Source of the DNA: DAOUCV01 sp034432095
GTDB taxonomy: Bacteria; Chloroflexota; Dehalococcoidia; Dehalococcoidales; UBA2162
NCBI GenBank assembly: GCA_034432095.1
Contig: DAOUCV010000021.1
Location: 12,752-76,751, forward strand
DNA: 64,000 nt
Direction of reading: 5' to 3'
Shown here piece after piece: positions 9,258 through 17,623 of this stretch. Below the pieces are notes generated by a model. It did no database searches. It saw only the letters and a program-made list of their open reading frames with translations, and was not told the DNA's origin. The position numbers and the translations under genes were made by a program. Positions within the stretch are counted from its first letter, which is position 1; every line of letters starts with the position of its first letter.

Positions 9258-10415
9258 CTAAATTATCTTCTCTCTCCGCAATTCAGCAATCTTTGCTTCC
9301 GAATACCCGAGAAGCTGAGACATTACTTCTTCGGTGTGTTGACCCAAAGTGGGTGGCGATTTGTATTCCTGCTCCACCCCAGACACCTTTATGGGATTTC
9401 CCGCTAACCATATCGGGTCTTCCAGAACCCAGTCAACAGGGACTACCATTTTTTGGTGAAGTACCTGGGGGTCAGTAAGGGCTTTATCTATGGTATTTAC
9501 CGGCCCAGCAGGTACCCCCTCACTAACAAAGCGTTCCATCCACTCTTCGGTGCTCCTGCTGAGAATGATTTCCTGGATAATGGAGGTCAGTTCCCCCGCA
9601 TTTTCGTTTCTCTTAGAAACGGATTCAAATCTTGGGTCTGTAGCTAATTCTTCACGACCAAGGCCTCTACATAGGGCTGGCCAGAACCTATCGCCACCGA
9701 TGGCGGCGATTACGATATGCCCATCACTCGTCTTGTAAGTCCGATAGGTGGGCCTAGGCATATCTGGTCCCTCAGTGACCTTTCCCGAGTAAAAAAAAGC
9801 GGGCACGCGAGCGTACAAGAGCGCTATTTGACCGTCCAACAAGGAGACCTCCACCTTGTAGCCTATGCCAGTATGCTCACGCGAGTAGAGTGCCGCTACA
9901 ACACCCTGAGCAGCCCACATCCCTCCGACGCAGTCGGTGATTGAAAGCCCGGACCTCGCCGGAGGAGGATTCCCGGTGATGCTCATTGCCCCTGACATAG
10001 CCTGAAGTACTAAATCGAAGGCTGGTCGGTCTCTATAGGGGCCTGTTGAGCCAAAGCCAGTAATAGAACAAGATATTATTCTTGGATTTAGGCTCCTTAG
10101 ACTTGCATAATCAACGCCCAGCCTCTCTAGAGTGCCAGGGCGGTAGTTGTCAAGGACAACATCCGCTTTTTTAGTGAGGTCGTAGAAAACCTCTTTGCCC
10201 TGTGGAGCTTTGAGATTTAAGATAATACTCTTTTTGTTCCGGCAGGTCGCAAGAAACACGAAATCGTCCGAATTTAAGCCACCTTCCCCTATTTGTCTCT
10301 GTCCTGGTGGCTCAATTTTGATTACCTCTGCCCCCAAGTCAGCCAATATCATGGAGGCATAGGGTCCTGCCAAGAACTGTGAAAGCTCCAAAACCCTTAC
10401 CCCTTCAAGCAACAT
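9258..10415 (-). CDS. Family III CoA-transferase (CaiB/BaiF type)
   Basis: A 385-residue enzyme that moves CoA between carboxylic acids through an aspartyl-CoA thioester. It begins MLLEGVRVLELSQFLAGPYA with the family signature LADLGAEVIKIEPP. The catalytic Asp is D161 in SITDCVGG. The C-terminus has the usual LGQHTEEV. ATG 10415 has a GGGGTGAG site about nine bases upstream. It lies downstream of another CoA-transferase on the same strand with a 319 bp gap, so it may have its own promoter. Substrate unknown. Confidence 0.92.
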   Translation of the reverse strand: MLLEGVRVLELSQFLAGPYASMILADLGAEVIKIEPPGQRQIGEGGLNSDDFVFLATCRNKKSIILNLKAPQGKEVFYDLTKKADVVLDNYRPGTLERLGVDYASLRSLNPRIISCSITGFGSTGPYRDRPAFDLVLQAMSGAMSITGNPPPARSGLSITDCVGGMWAAQGVVAALYSREHTGIGYKVEVSLLDGQIALLYARVPAFFYSGKVTEGPDMPRPTYRTYKTSDGHIVIAAIGGDRFWPALCRGLGREELATDPRFESVSKRNENAGELTSIIQEIILSRSTEEWMERFVSEGVPAGPVNTIDKALTDPQVLHQKMVVPVDWVLEDPIWLAGNPIKVSGVEQEYKSPPTLGQHTEEVMSQLLGYSEAKIAELRREKII

Positions 10416-10734
10416 CGCTACTTACTCACCCCCTTAACAACTTTAGTGGCAATTTTGTTTTGACAGGCTCAACTTTCTAGCACCAGACCCGAGGCTTTTG
10501 AACCCCTGTGTTGAATCTTCATCTCCAGCTACACGGTAGAATTAACCATATAGCTCGGCAGTTAGACACATGAGAAATAACCTTTCAACTGACCCTTGTC
10601 ACCTGTGAAGCTTCTCCTAAGGTCAATCCAAGTCATCCTGTTAACTGTCTTCCTTCTTCTGGTTCTTCCCGCCTTATGCTATCACTACTCTCTAAAACAG
10701 CGCCGAATTTGGAAATAACCGTAGTGACGTGACA
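10416..10734. other. Intergenic gap between two minus-strand CoA-transferase genes
   Basis: About 320 bases with no gene that I can support and no strong promoter match. It presumably holds the promoter for the downstream gene. Confidence 0.5.
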
Positions 10735-11955
10735 CTAGTTTATTGCCCCTAGTTTTCGCAGTTCTGAGATGTCCTTTTCACTGTAACCCAAGCTTTTGAG
10801 AATTTCTTCCGTATGTTGACCGGGGAGAGGAGCTACCCCTCTAATCCGTCCTGGCGTCTCTGACAACTTTATGGTAATTCCGGGATGTTTTATCTTCCCC
10901 AGAGTTGGGTGGTCGACTTCCACGATCATCTTCCGGTGAAGCAGGTGAGGGTCAGAGAGTACTTCGTCAAACCTGTAGACCGGGCCAACGCACGTATCCG
11001 CCTCCCGCAGGATATGCAACCATTCATCCCTTGTCTTCGTGCGAAAAACCTCCTGAAAGGCGGAAAGTATTTGGTGCCGTTTTTCAAGCATCTCCTGTGT
11101 GTCGGGGGCGTACACTCCTATCGCTCTATGGTACGGCAGGAATTCTTCTAAACCCAGCGCTTTACAAAGCCGCTCCCAGAACCAGGGCTCTCCGGGGGCA
11201 ATATTGATATATTTGCCGTCCTTAGTTTCGAAAACGAGTGCCGGTCTTTCACCTAACTGTGGCTGCCTCCCGCTCATAAAGAATTGAGGTCCGTGACGTA
11301 TCATCATGAACAAAACGAGAGCGTCGACCATGGATGTGTCGACAAATTGCCCCTTCCCGGTCTTTTCTCTGGCAATAAGTGCCAGAAGGATTCCGATGGC
11401 GGCCTGCATACCTCCTCCGGCGAAGTCACCTATCGGAATACCTGGTATAACGTGGCGACCGTCAGGAGTGCCAGTAATGCCTAAAATACCGGCCATTGAT
11501 ATGTAGTTAGTATCGTGTCCGGGGAAGAACCGATAGGGACCATCATGCCCATAGCCGGTAACGGAACAACAAATAATTCTTGGATTAATCACCTTAAGAG
11601 TATCATAGTCTACGCCAAGGCGCTTTGTTACCCCCGGCCTGAACTCGTCGATAACAATGTCCGCTGTTTTGGCAAGCTTGTAAAAAATATCCCTACCCTG
11701 TTGCGTCTTCAGGTTTAGACATATACTCCTCTTCCCGCGCTCATCAAATTGGTAAGCAGCGGCTATTTCCCTTCTTCTTTCTTCCTCTTTGGTGATTCTG
11801 TTACTATCTGCCGCAGTCGCTCTTAGCCCAAGACGAGACTGAGGTTGTTCAATTTTGATTGCATCAGCTCCCATGTCAACCAGAAACATCACAGCCAGCG
11901 ACCCGGTCGGGAATGTGGTTAAATCTAGCACCTTTATGTGGTCTAGAACTAGCAT
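10735..11955 (-). CDS. Family III CoA-transferase (CaiB/BaiF type)
   Basis: A 406-residue protein with LDHIKVLDLTTFPTGSLA at the N-terminus, VDMGADAIKIEQP, and catalytic Asp D177 in PIGDFAGGG. GQHTEEILKSLGYSEKDI closes the sequence. Compared with its neighbour it carries an insertion near residues 45-70 rich in Arg/Glu. ATG 11955 is taken as start with AGGAG seven bases upstream; a TTG at 11958 abuts it. It is the first gene leftwards of the dyad-rich intergenic region at 12.0-12.7 kb and diverges from the permease operon. Substrate unknown. Confidence 0.92.
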   Translation of the reverse strand: MLVLDHIKVLDLTTFPTGSLAVMFLVDMGADAIKIEQPQSRLGLRATAADSNRITKEEERRREIAAAYQFDERGKRSICLNLKTQQGRDIFYKLAKTADIVIDEFRPGVTKRLGVDYDTLKVINPRIICCSVTGYGHDGPYRFFPGHDTNYISMAGILGITGTPDGRHVIPGIPIGDFAGGGMQAAIGILLALIAREKTGKGQFVDTSMVDALVLFMMIRHGPQFFMSGRQPQLGERPALVFETKDGKYINIAPGEPWFWERLCKALGLEEFLPYHRAIGVYAPDTQEMLEKRHQILSAFQEVFRTKTRDEWLHILREADTCVGPVYRFDEVLSDPHLLHRKMIVEVDHPTLGKIKHPGITIKLSETPGRIRGVAPLPGQHTEEILKSLGYSEKDISELRKLGAIN

Positions 11956-12037
11956 CAAATCACTCCTGTTTATGAAGTTTTATGAAATCAATTGCTATTC
12001 TGCCCCTACCCAGGGTTGTGTTTTGATGGCGGAAGTC

Positions 12038-12089
12038 GTTTACTTGACAAGTCACTCAGCAGTGGTAAACCTATCCGGTTCAAGTAAAC
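12038..12089. repeat. 10-bp inverted repeat, 32-base spacer
   Basis: GTTTACTTGA at 12038-12047 and its exact complement TCAAGTAAAC at 12080-12089. It lies about 85-135 bases upstream of the minus-strand CoA-transferase start. Either paired operator half-sites or an RNA stem in that gene's leader. Confidence 0.55.
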
Positions 12090-12149
12090 AACCGTTAGTC
12101 CCTGCACTCTAGAGCAATATCACAATTGCATCGCCCACCGGCACAAACA

Positions 12150-12168
12150 AACGTGATTGTATCACGTT
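12150..12168. promoter_or_regulatory. Candidate operator dyad 1 (GTGA-N5-TCAC)
   Basis: AACGTGAT-TGT-ATCACGTT is a perfect dyad with 8-base arms around three bases. Its core GTGAT-N3-ATCAC has the same layout as the second dyad at 12485-12499, which suggests one dimeric regulator. Confidence 0.5.
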
Positions 12169-12484
12169 GCTGGACGTTACGTCAACAGGCAGAGCATAGT
12201 AAGGGCGTAAACGTGAGGATACTAAACACCAAACAGGGACGGGGGACTTGACAGCATAGTCACGCGAATGTATAGTTTCAGACAAGGTCACAATAGGATT
12301 GAAGGGCGAGCAAAGTTATGGGACCGGGCTTTCTGTGGTGAGAGGCATCTCCGGTGATAGAAAAGGAGCTGGCAAGCGGTATCCTGAGGTCAACTTTGTA
12401 GGTCATGAGGTATTCGGCCAAGCCGTGGGGCAGATGAAAGAGAAGTGCTCGTGGCCCTTCTGGGTTAAGATTAAGCAAAATAGG

Positions 12485-12499
12485 TGTGACGCAGTCACA
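12485..12499. promoter_or_regulatory. Candidate operator dyad 2 (GTGA-N5-TCAC)
   Basis: TGTGAC-GCA-GTCACA is a perfect dyad with 6-base arms around three bases, about 240 bp upstream of the permease gene. It shares GTGA-N5-TCAC with dyad 1. The half-site resembles those of CRP/FNR-type regulators, but the spacing is one base shorter than the classical TGTGA-N6-TCACA. Confidence 0.5.
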
Positions 12500-12738
12500 T
12501 CTGGAGTCGGTTGCTGAGGGAGCGCATGCGTGCAGTTACACGAGCAAGCATTGCGGTTGGGAAGTTAGGCGCTCTTTCTGAAACTCTCGTTTCTGACGGT
12601 TTCGCCGGACAAGCGTACTTTACATGGTACCCAGTGTCGTAATAAAGGTGACGGGGATGGACTCCGGTCAAGACAGCAGGGCTCCGGGTGAGCTTTCGCC
12701 AGACTAATTAACAGAACCATTTAGGTAAGGGGAATGAT

Positions 12739-13728
12739 TTGATAACCTATGCCATTAGGAGATTACTGCTAATAATACCGACTCTCATCATAATAACTGC
12801 TATTGTCTTTCTCATTGTACGCTTCGTTCCGGGCAGTGTCATCGACCTGATACAGGCTGAGATGGCACAGGCGAGCGGGACCGGCGTGTTTGACCGTGCC
12901 GCGGTTGAGCGCGAGCTGGGGCTGGACGTGCCTATTTATGTTCAATATGGGCGGTGGATGGGGTTTCTCCCTTTCCCCGAGAAGGGTTTTAGTGGTGTTC
13001 TTCAGGGCGACCTCGGGACTTCCATTCGTAGCCACCAGTCCGTGACCGAGGAGTTATTGCGCAGATTGCCAGTAACAATTGAACTTGGCTTGCTGGCTAT
13101 GCTGTTCGGGGCATTGGTAAGCCTGCCCGTAGGTGTATTCTCAGCGATACGGCAGGATACCATCGGTGACTATCTCGGGCGTACCGTTGCCATAATCGGT
13201 ATCTCCCTTCCCGCCTTCTGGGTGGGGACTTTAGTGATGTTGTATCCCTCAATCTGGTGGGGTTGGTCGCCACCGATGGCGCTCATCTCCTTTACCGAGA
13301 ATCCGATAGGAAACCTGGGGATGTTCATAATACCAGCGATGATTACGGGCTTGGCGCTCGCGGGAGCAAGTATGAGAATGACGCGGACCATGATGCTCGA
13401 GGTGCTGAGACAGGATTACATTAGGACAGCCTGGTCAAAGGGACTCAGCGAGAGAATGGTCATTGCGAGGCACGCCTTGAAGAATGCGTTAATCCCGGTG
13501 GTCACCATAGTTGGGCTTCAGTTACCCCTTTTGGTTGGAGGCGCGGTTATCGTAGAACAAATATTTTGCCTGCCCGGAATAGGTCGTCTGATGTTGACTG
13601 CTATCAATCAAAGAGACTACCCCATGGTTTCCGGACTAAATCTGTTTATCGCTGGGTTTGTGTTGGTAGTCAATCTGGCTGTTGACCTGACCTACGGCTT
13701 TTTAGACCCTAGAGTCCGTTACAAGTAG
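12739..13728 (+). CDS. ABC transporter permease, DppB/OppB type
   Basis: A 329-residue inner-membrane permease of the peptide/nickel importer family. It has an N-terminal membrane helix (MITYAIRRLLLIIPTLIIIT), the periplasmic loop with SVIDLIQAEMA, five more helices and the cytoplasmic EAA loop DYIRTAWSKGLSERMVIARH that docks on the ATPase. It ends with LDPRVRYK as in the family. The start is TTG 12739 with an AGGGGAA site; no in-frame ATG fits. It is followed after 13 bp by the DppC partner. No DppD/F ATPase genes are present nearby, and the two solute-binding genes of this family are 14 kb and 31 kb away. Confidence 0.93.
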   Translation: MITYAIRRLLLIIPTLIIITAIVFLIVRFVPGSVIDLIQAEMAQASGTGVFDRAAVERELGLDVPIYVQYGRWMGFLPFPEKGFSGVLQGDLGTSIRSHQSVTEELLRRLPVTIELGLLAMLFGALVSLPVGVFSAIRQDTIGDYLGRTVAIIGISLPAFWVGTLVMLYPSIWWGWSPPMALISFTENPIGNLGMFIIPAMITGLALAGASMRMTRTMMLEVLRQDYIRTAWSKGLSERMVIARHALKNALIPVVTIVGLQLPLLVGGAVIVEQIFCLPGIGRLMLTAINQRDYPMVSGLNLFIAGFVLVVNLAVDLTYGFLDPRVRYK

Positions 13729-13741
13729 AGAAGAATAAAGG

Positions 13742-14698
13742 GTGAGGAAAATGGCTTACGGGGTTACAGATTCACTCGGCGGGACGATAGTCAAGCTAAA
13801 GAGATACCCCTTTGTCCTTGATTTACTCAGACGGCTGGTGAAAGAGAAGCCAATGGGCACTTTCGGCGGGGCTTTAGTCCTGATACTGCTTTTGAGCGGC
13901 GTCTTTGCCGACCTTTTAGCCCCTTATGGCATGAACGAAGTTCACCTAGTAGATAGACTGCTTCCGCCATCACCCCAGTACGTCCTGGGCACGGATCAAC
14001 TAGGGAGAGATTTGTTGAGTAACATTATCTACGGGGCTCGTATTTCGGTGATTATCGGCCTGTCCTGCGCTTGTTGTGCCACGCTTATCTCTATAGCTAT
14101 AGGAGCTGTTTCAGGGTTGATTGGTGGCAAATTTGACATGGCGGTACAGAGGTTTGTCGACGCCTGCATGTGCATCCCGACGTTACTACTTACCATAACT
14201 ATCATGTCTTTAGTGGGGAAGGGCATGCCACAGGTAATAGCTGTTATATCAATAACCATGGGTATTGCCGGCTCAAGGGTAATAAGAAGTGCTGTTATCG
14301 GCATCAAAGAGAATACCTACGTGGAAGCAGCGTACGCTCTTGGTTGTTCCACTTGGAGATTACTTGTCCGGCATATCCTGCCCAATATTCTGGCGCCCGT
14401 AATTATCAATTTCACACTAATTGTGGGACAGGCGATTATGATCGAAGCCAGTTTGAGCTTCCTTGGTTTTGGTGTTCCTCCCGGGGTTCCTAGCTGGGGG
14501 AGCATGCTGAGTGCAGGAGGACGCCAATTCATGGAGAGGGCACCGCAACTGGCTTTATATCCCGGTCTGGCCTTGGCTTTGACGGTCTACGGTATCAACA
14601 TGTTTGGCGACGCGCTGAGAGACTTAATGGACCCGAGGTTGAGAGGCGGTGTGGGCCGATACAAAAGGGTGGAGAAAATGATAAAGAAAACTAATTGA
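13742..14698 (+). CDS. ABC transporter permease, DppC/OppC type
   Basis: A 318-residue partner of DppB. It has an OppC-type N-terminal helix (GGALVLILLLSGVFADLLAPY), then LGTDQLGRDLLSNIIYGAR, the conserved start of the permease domain. The EAA loop is YVEAAYALGCSTWRLLVRH, and DLMDPRLRGG is at the C-terminus. GTG 13742 or ATG 13751 may be the start; the AG-rich stretch AAAGGGTGAGG overlaps both. With the upstream gene it should form a heterodimeric pore for peptides or a similar small solute. The operon ends here: a 200 bp gap and a gene of opposite strand follow. Confidence 0.92.
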   Translation: MRKMAYGVTDSLGGTIVKLKRYPFVLDLLRRLVKEKPMGTFGGALVLILLLSGVFADLLAPYGMNEVHLVDRLLPPSPQYVLGTDQLGRDLLSNIIYGARISVIIGLSCACCATLISIAIGAVSGLIGGKFDMAVQRFVDACMCIPTLLLTITIMSLVGKGMPQVIAVISITMGIAGSRVIRSAVIGIKENTYVEAAYALGCSTWRLLVRHILPNILAPVIINFTLIVGQAIMIEASLSFLGFGVPPGVPSWGSMLSAGGRQFMERAPQLALYPGLALALTVYGINMFGDALRDLMDPRLRGGVGRYKRVEKMIKKTN

Positions 14699-14902
14699 TC
14701 AAGAAGGTGAGCAAAAAGATAAGTCAGATTAATCCTTATCTCATGACCAAGGGTGGTTCGTTTCCCCACACAGGACAGTAAGCATCGCTTCTAGGCTCGA
14801 TGAGATCCTTCCCGAGGACATCCAAAAAAAGGTCATGCACCTAAAACTCGGGGGATTATGTGGTGATTCTTTGATTACTTGTGTCTTGGCACTTAAGCCT
14901 AC

Positions 14903-15781
14903 TCACACTGAAGCCCAGTGCTTGTCTCCAACAGGGAATCTACAATGCAGACTTGGACATCCTTGACAGCTGCGGAGACGTAATGGTGGTAGTTTGGCTC
15001 CCTTAGACTGCTCGACAAAATTGATTGCCTTTTTGACTTGTTCCTCATTGCCCCTTATGATTAAAGTTATCGCTCCCTCTGCCCCGCCTAATCCACCGGC
15101 AGCTATAGGCACGGCAATAGCTCCACTTAAGATTCCGATAGCATCCATTTCAGTTACCGTTTCCCCGCCCGGACAGGGGAATAGCCCGGTGGCTAAGCCC
15201 ATGGCATAATCATACATAGCCGGTTTTGCCTCCTTCGAAGCCTGGCTTATGGGGATAGGTATCAATTTCTCCAATCCAACGGGGAAGACCAAATGAAATG
15301 ATATTTTTCTCCAAGTAGACAGTATTAGGCCTAATGACCCCCCTGCCGCAGGATCACCTATTAGGATACCCACGTTACCCTGGGGGTCCAAGGCATTTAC
15401 TCCTTTGATAAAAACATCCGCGGGTCTCATCTGTTCCAATAATTCTGAAATCTCCTCTTCTCCTGTTGAAAGCTTCCCATTTCTAATCACCCACCAAGAG
15501 CGGAACCCTCTCGGACCGCTGGGGGTACTGGTACTCCGTGGAGGAGAGTCTAGCATTCCCATTTCGACGCAGTTTCCCCTAGGAGTCACCACGCCGCAAA
15601 CCCAGTAATTAGTCTTGGGCTTAGTCCCGGTGATCTCCTCGACAATGAAGTACGTACTACTACTAGGATGCAACACAATCATTCCCTCTGTTGCTGCCTT
15701 TCTGACGATATCCATATTGGCAACGCCTTTGGCAATCAGTTTTTTCGATTCGGCAGGAATAAGGGTGACCTGGGCTAACAT
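14903..15781 (-). CDS. Unrecognised protein with C-terminal Cys motif
   Basis: 292 residues, family not recognised. The text is clearly protein: a core ADVFIKGVNALDPQGNVG followed by GDPAAGGSLG, and a Gly-rich segment PIAAGGLGGAEGAITL. The last part holds CQGCPSLHC (CxxCx4C) that could bind a metal or Fe-S cluster. There is no signal peptide or membrane helix. ATG 15781 has an excellent AAAGGAGG site. It follows the 69-residue gene at 15816-16025 after 34 bp on the same strand, so the two probably form an operon. Some segments recall LUD/CoA-binding Rossmann proteins, but I would not assign one. Confidence 0.75.
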   Translation of the reverse strand: MLAQVTLIPAESKKLIAKGVANMDIVRKAATEGMIVLHPSSSTYFIVEEITGTKPKTNYWVCGVVTPRGNCVEMGMLDSPPRSTSTPSGPRGFRSWWVIRNGKLSTGEEEISELLEQMRPADVFIKGVNALDPQGNVGILIGDPAAGGSLGLILSTWRKISFHLVFPVGLEKLIPIPISQASKEAKPAMYDYAMGLATGLFPCPGGETVTEMDAIGILSGAIAVPIAAGGLGGAEGAITLIIRGNEEQVKKAINFVEQSKGAKLPPLRLRSCQGCPSLHCRFPVGDKHWASV

Positions 15782-15815
15782 ATGCTCCTCCTTTACAACG
15801 GGTTATGTTAATTGG

Positions 15816-16025
15816 TTATGGGGTAAAGCTCACCCCATAACTTGATTGTTTTCCCTGGAATATCTCCCAATCGTCTCGATTATACCACGGAGTCCCTGGT
15901 TTGGGTAGATTATTGACCTCTTCCCTAGTCCAGCTTATGAAGTGTTTCGTAAAACCGCCGCCGATAACCACGAGGTATCGTCCTCGCATCGCTTCAACAT
16001 ATTCCACTGCGCCGGCTCGTCTCAC
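15816..16025 (-). CDS. Small hypothetical protein, 69 residues
   Basis: Begins at GTG 16025 with GGGGGAGG four bases upstream; a longer frame from TTG 16094 lacks any ribosome site. The sequence MRRAGAVEYVEAMRGRYLVV, then IGGGFTKHFISW and a Pro/Trp-rich tail, shows no motif I know. It sits 34 bp upstream of the gene at 14903-15781 on the same strand, which supports it being real and translated with that gene. Confidence 0.55.
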   Translation of the reverse strand: MRRAGAVEYVEAMRGRYLVVIGGGFTKHFISWTREEVNNLPKPGTPWYNRDDWEIFQGKQSSYGVSFTP

Positions 16026-16349
16026 GTCGCCTCCCCCGGTAACCCTTTTTCTGAGGCAACAATAATTAATTAGGTCAATTCGCTGATTTGACAATACTTG
16101 GATTAAATATATAAAATGAATCGCCGTCGCACTAAAAGTGGATTCAATAGATCCCGGCTATACCAGCAGTTATATGAATCAGGGATGCGCAAAGCGGAGT
16201 AGCTACGGGCTATCTCCAATTTCCCGAAATGCATTTTGACCGGTTGCATAGATAAAGTGCATAAATGGAAAGGAGGAAATGGGAACGCGAGTTTGTAGCA
16301 ATTGAAAGAAGAAATCCCAGCGTAGAATATAAAAAAGGAGAGAAGAATC
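16026..16349. other. Leader and promoter region of the first crotonase
   Basis: About 320 bases between divergent genes. It contains a strong plus-strand promoter at 16088-16115 and then a leader of about 225 bases. The leader has an eight-codon frame at 16279-16305 behind AGGAGG, but the spacing is too tight to call it a leader peptide. Confidence 0.55.
16088..16115 (+). promoter_or_regulatory. Sigma70-type promoter of the crotonase gene
   Basis: Perfect TTGACA at 16088-16093, a 16-base AT-rich spacer and TATAAA at 16110-16115. The transcript would start near 16122, giving a leader of about 225 bases before ATG 16350. Confidence 0.7.
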
Positions 16350-17432
16350 ATGAAGTACGTGGATTTTGAAAGTCCTGAACAGTACCAAGATATCAAATAT
16401 GAACCAGGGAGGGTCACTCGAATAATACTGAATAGGCCACGATATCTGAATGCCATCAGCCACCCCATGTATGCCGAGATCGACGATGCCTTCGAACGCT
16501 TCGCCGCTGACCCAGAGTGCAAAGTAGCTGTCATTTCCGGAGCGGGCCCATGTTTCTCCGCTGGGCACGATGTTATGGGGCTTACACCAGAGTCAGCACC
16601 CATGTTGGCAGACAGGAGAACTCCTGAGCAATTAATGAAGCAATTCGGGTCCGAAAAGAAGGTCTGGCTACAGTATGACGAGGAACACCGTTACTTCTTG
16701 TTCGATTTGCACCTCTATAAATTGCACCGCATTCCAAAGCCGACTATCGCCATGGTGCACGGGTATTGCATATATGGGGGATTTGCCCTAGCCGGAATAA
16801 TGGACGTAATCTTTGCTTCCGAGGATGCCTTGTTCCTGGGCGTGACCGGTCAGACTGACCCAGGAACATGGGACATGGGTGTGCGTAAAGTGATGGAGGT
16901 CATGTTAGAGCACCGCTTTATGACTGCCCGTGAATGCTACGAATATCACTTTATCAACCGCATCTTCCCTGACTACGAAACTCTGGAGAGGGAGACCCTC
17001 GCCTTTGCAGACCGCGTCGCTGACAATGTTGGAGAGGGGAATCCAAAGATAGCTTTATATCATACGAGAGACATCCAGGGCTACACCAGGGCATTGGAGG
17101 AAAACTGGGCACGCAGTGACTGGAAGAAAGGGGGGCGCATTCCATATTCCGGGTCGGCACAACACGGTATGAGATATGAAGGAAGAGGCGTTGCTCGGGC
17201 CCCTCGGGCTTTGGCCAACCTAAAGGCAAAGCTCGAGTCAGAAGGAAAGGAAGTGCCCAAGCTGGTCCTTGAGGCGTTAGCTAGAGCCAGTTCTAGGGAT
17301 GATAAGGCAGTCTGGCAGAGGGCACTCCATCAGGAGTGGAGAGAGAAAGAGCGGATAGCCAGAGCGGAAAAAGAGGCTAAGGAATGGGAGGAAAAGGAGA
17401 GAGGAAAAAGTAGTCGCAAAGCCTCAAAATGA
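16350..17432 (+). CDS. Crotonase-superfamily protein with charged C-terminal tail
   Basis: A 360-residue enoyl-CoA hydratase/isomerase-family protein, about 100 residues longer than usual. RVTRIILNRPRYLNAIS, the oxyanion-hole segment SAGHDVMG and the second one HGYCIYGGFALAG are present. The two glutamates of classical crotonase are not where expected: the first position is in ALAG and the second in VTGQTDPG. It may therefore be a hydrolase, isomerase or C-C lyase rather than a hydratase. The tail from about residue 325 is a Lys/Glu-rich helix, probably coiled-coil. ATG 16350 follows AAAAGGAGAG. It precedes the CoA-transferase block by 190 bp, so its product likely acts on the same acyl-CoA. 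Confidence 0.85.
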   Translation: MKYVDFESPEQYQDIKYEPGRVTRIILNRPRYLNAISHPMYAEIDDAFERFAADPECKVAVISGAGPCFSAGHDVMGLTPESAPMLADRRTPEQLMKQFGSEKKVWLQYDEEHRYFLFDLHLYKLHRIPKPTIAMVHGYCIYGGFALAGIMDVIFASEDALFLGVTGQTDPGTWDMGVRKVMEVMLEHRFMTARECYEYHFINRIFPDYETLERETLAFADRVADNVGEGNPKIALYHTRDIQGYTRALEENWARSDWKKGGRIPYSGSAQHGMRYEGRGVARAPRALANLKAKLESEGKEVPKLVLEALARASSRDDKAVWQRALHQEWREKERIARAEKEAKEWEEKERGKSSRKASK

Positions 17433-17448
17433 GCTCCTGAACTCAGAA

Positions 17449-17535
17449 AACAGAGCCGCGCAAAGAAGAGGGTTAATGAACTGCCTGGGGACTACCATTA
17501 GGGTGCTCTAGCAATACCTCAAGGGCGGCTCTGTT
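17449..17535. repeat. 11-bp inverted repeat flanking a 65-base spacer
   Basis: AACAGAGCCGC at 17449-17459 is exactly complementary to GCGGCTCTGTT at 17525-17535. It lies directly after the crotonase stop codon and before the first CoA-transferase of the block. It could be a terminator-like RNA stem or an attenuator between the two genes. There is no U-run after it. Confidence 0.5.
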
Positions 17536-17623
17536 AAATAAGAGAGAAACTAGGTGAAAGGCTAATTTGTTGTATAGGGGTTACATCTTAAACTATCTGA
17601 TGTAGGGAAAGGAGGGAGTGGGG

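Larger units (their letters stand above)
11956..12738. other. Divergent intergenic region rich in inverted repeats
   Basis: 783 bases between the divergent CoA-transferase and permease genes. It holds a 10-bp inverted repeat (12038-12047/12080-12089), a 19-base dyad (12150-12168) and a 15-base dyad (12485-12499). Several 60-70-codon frames occur on both strands, but none has a ribosome site or recognisable motif. I treat the region as regulatory. Confidence 0.55.

Noticed and set aside
12109..12517. Short open frames on both strands in the 12.0-12.7 kb gap
   Set aside because: No ribosome sites, no motifs, and they overlap the dyads; more likely chance frames.
16279..16305. Eight-codon leader peptide before the first crotonase
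   Set aside because: AGGAGG is only two bases from the ATG and the peptide has no regulatory pattern.
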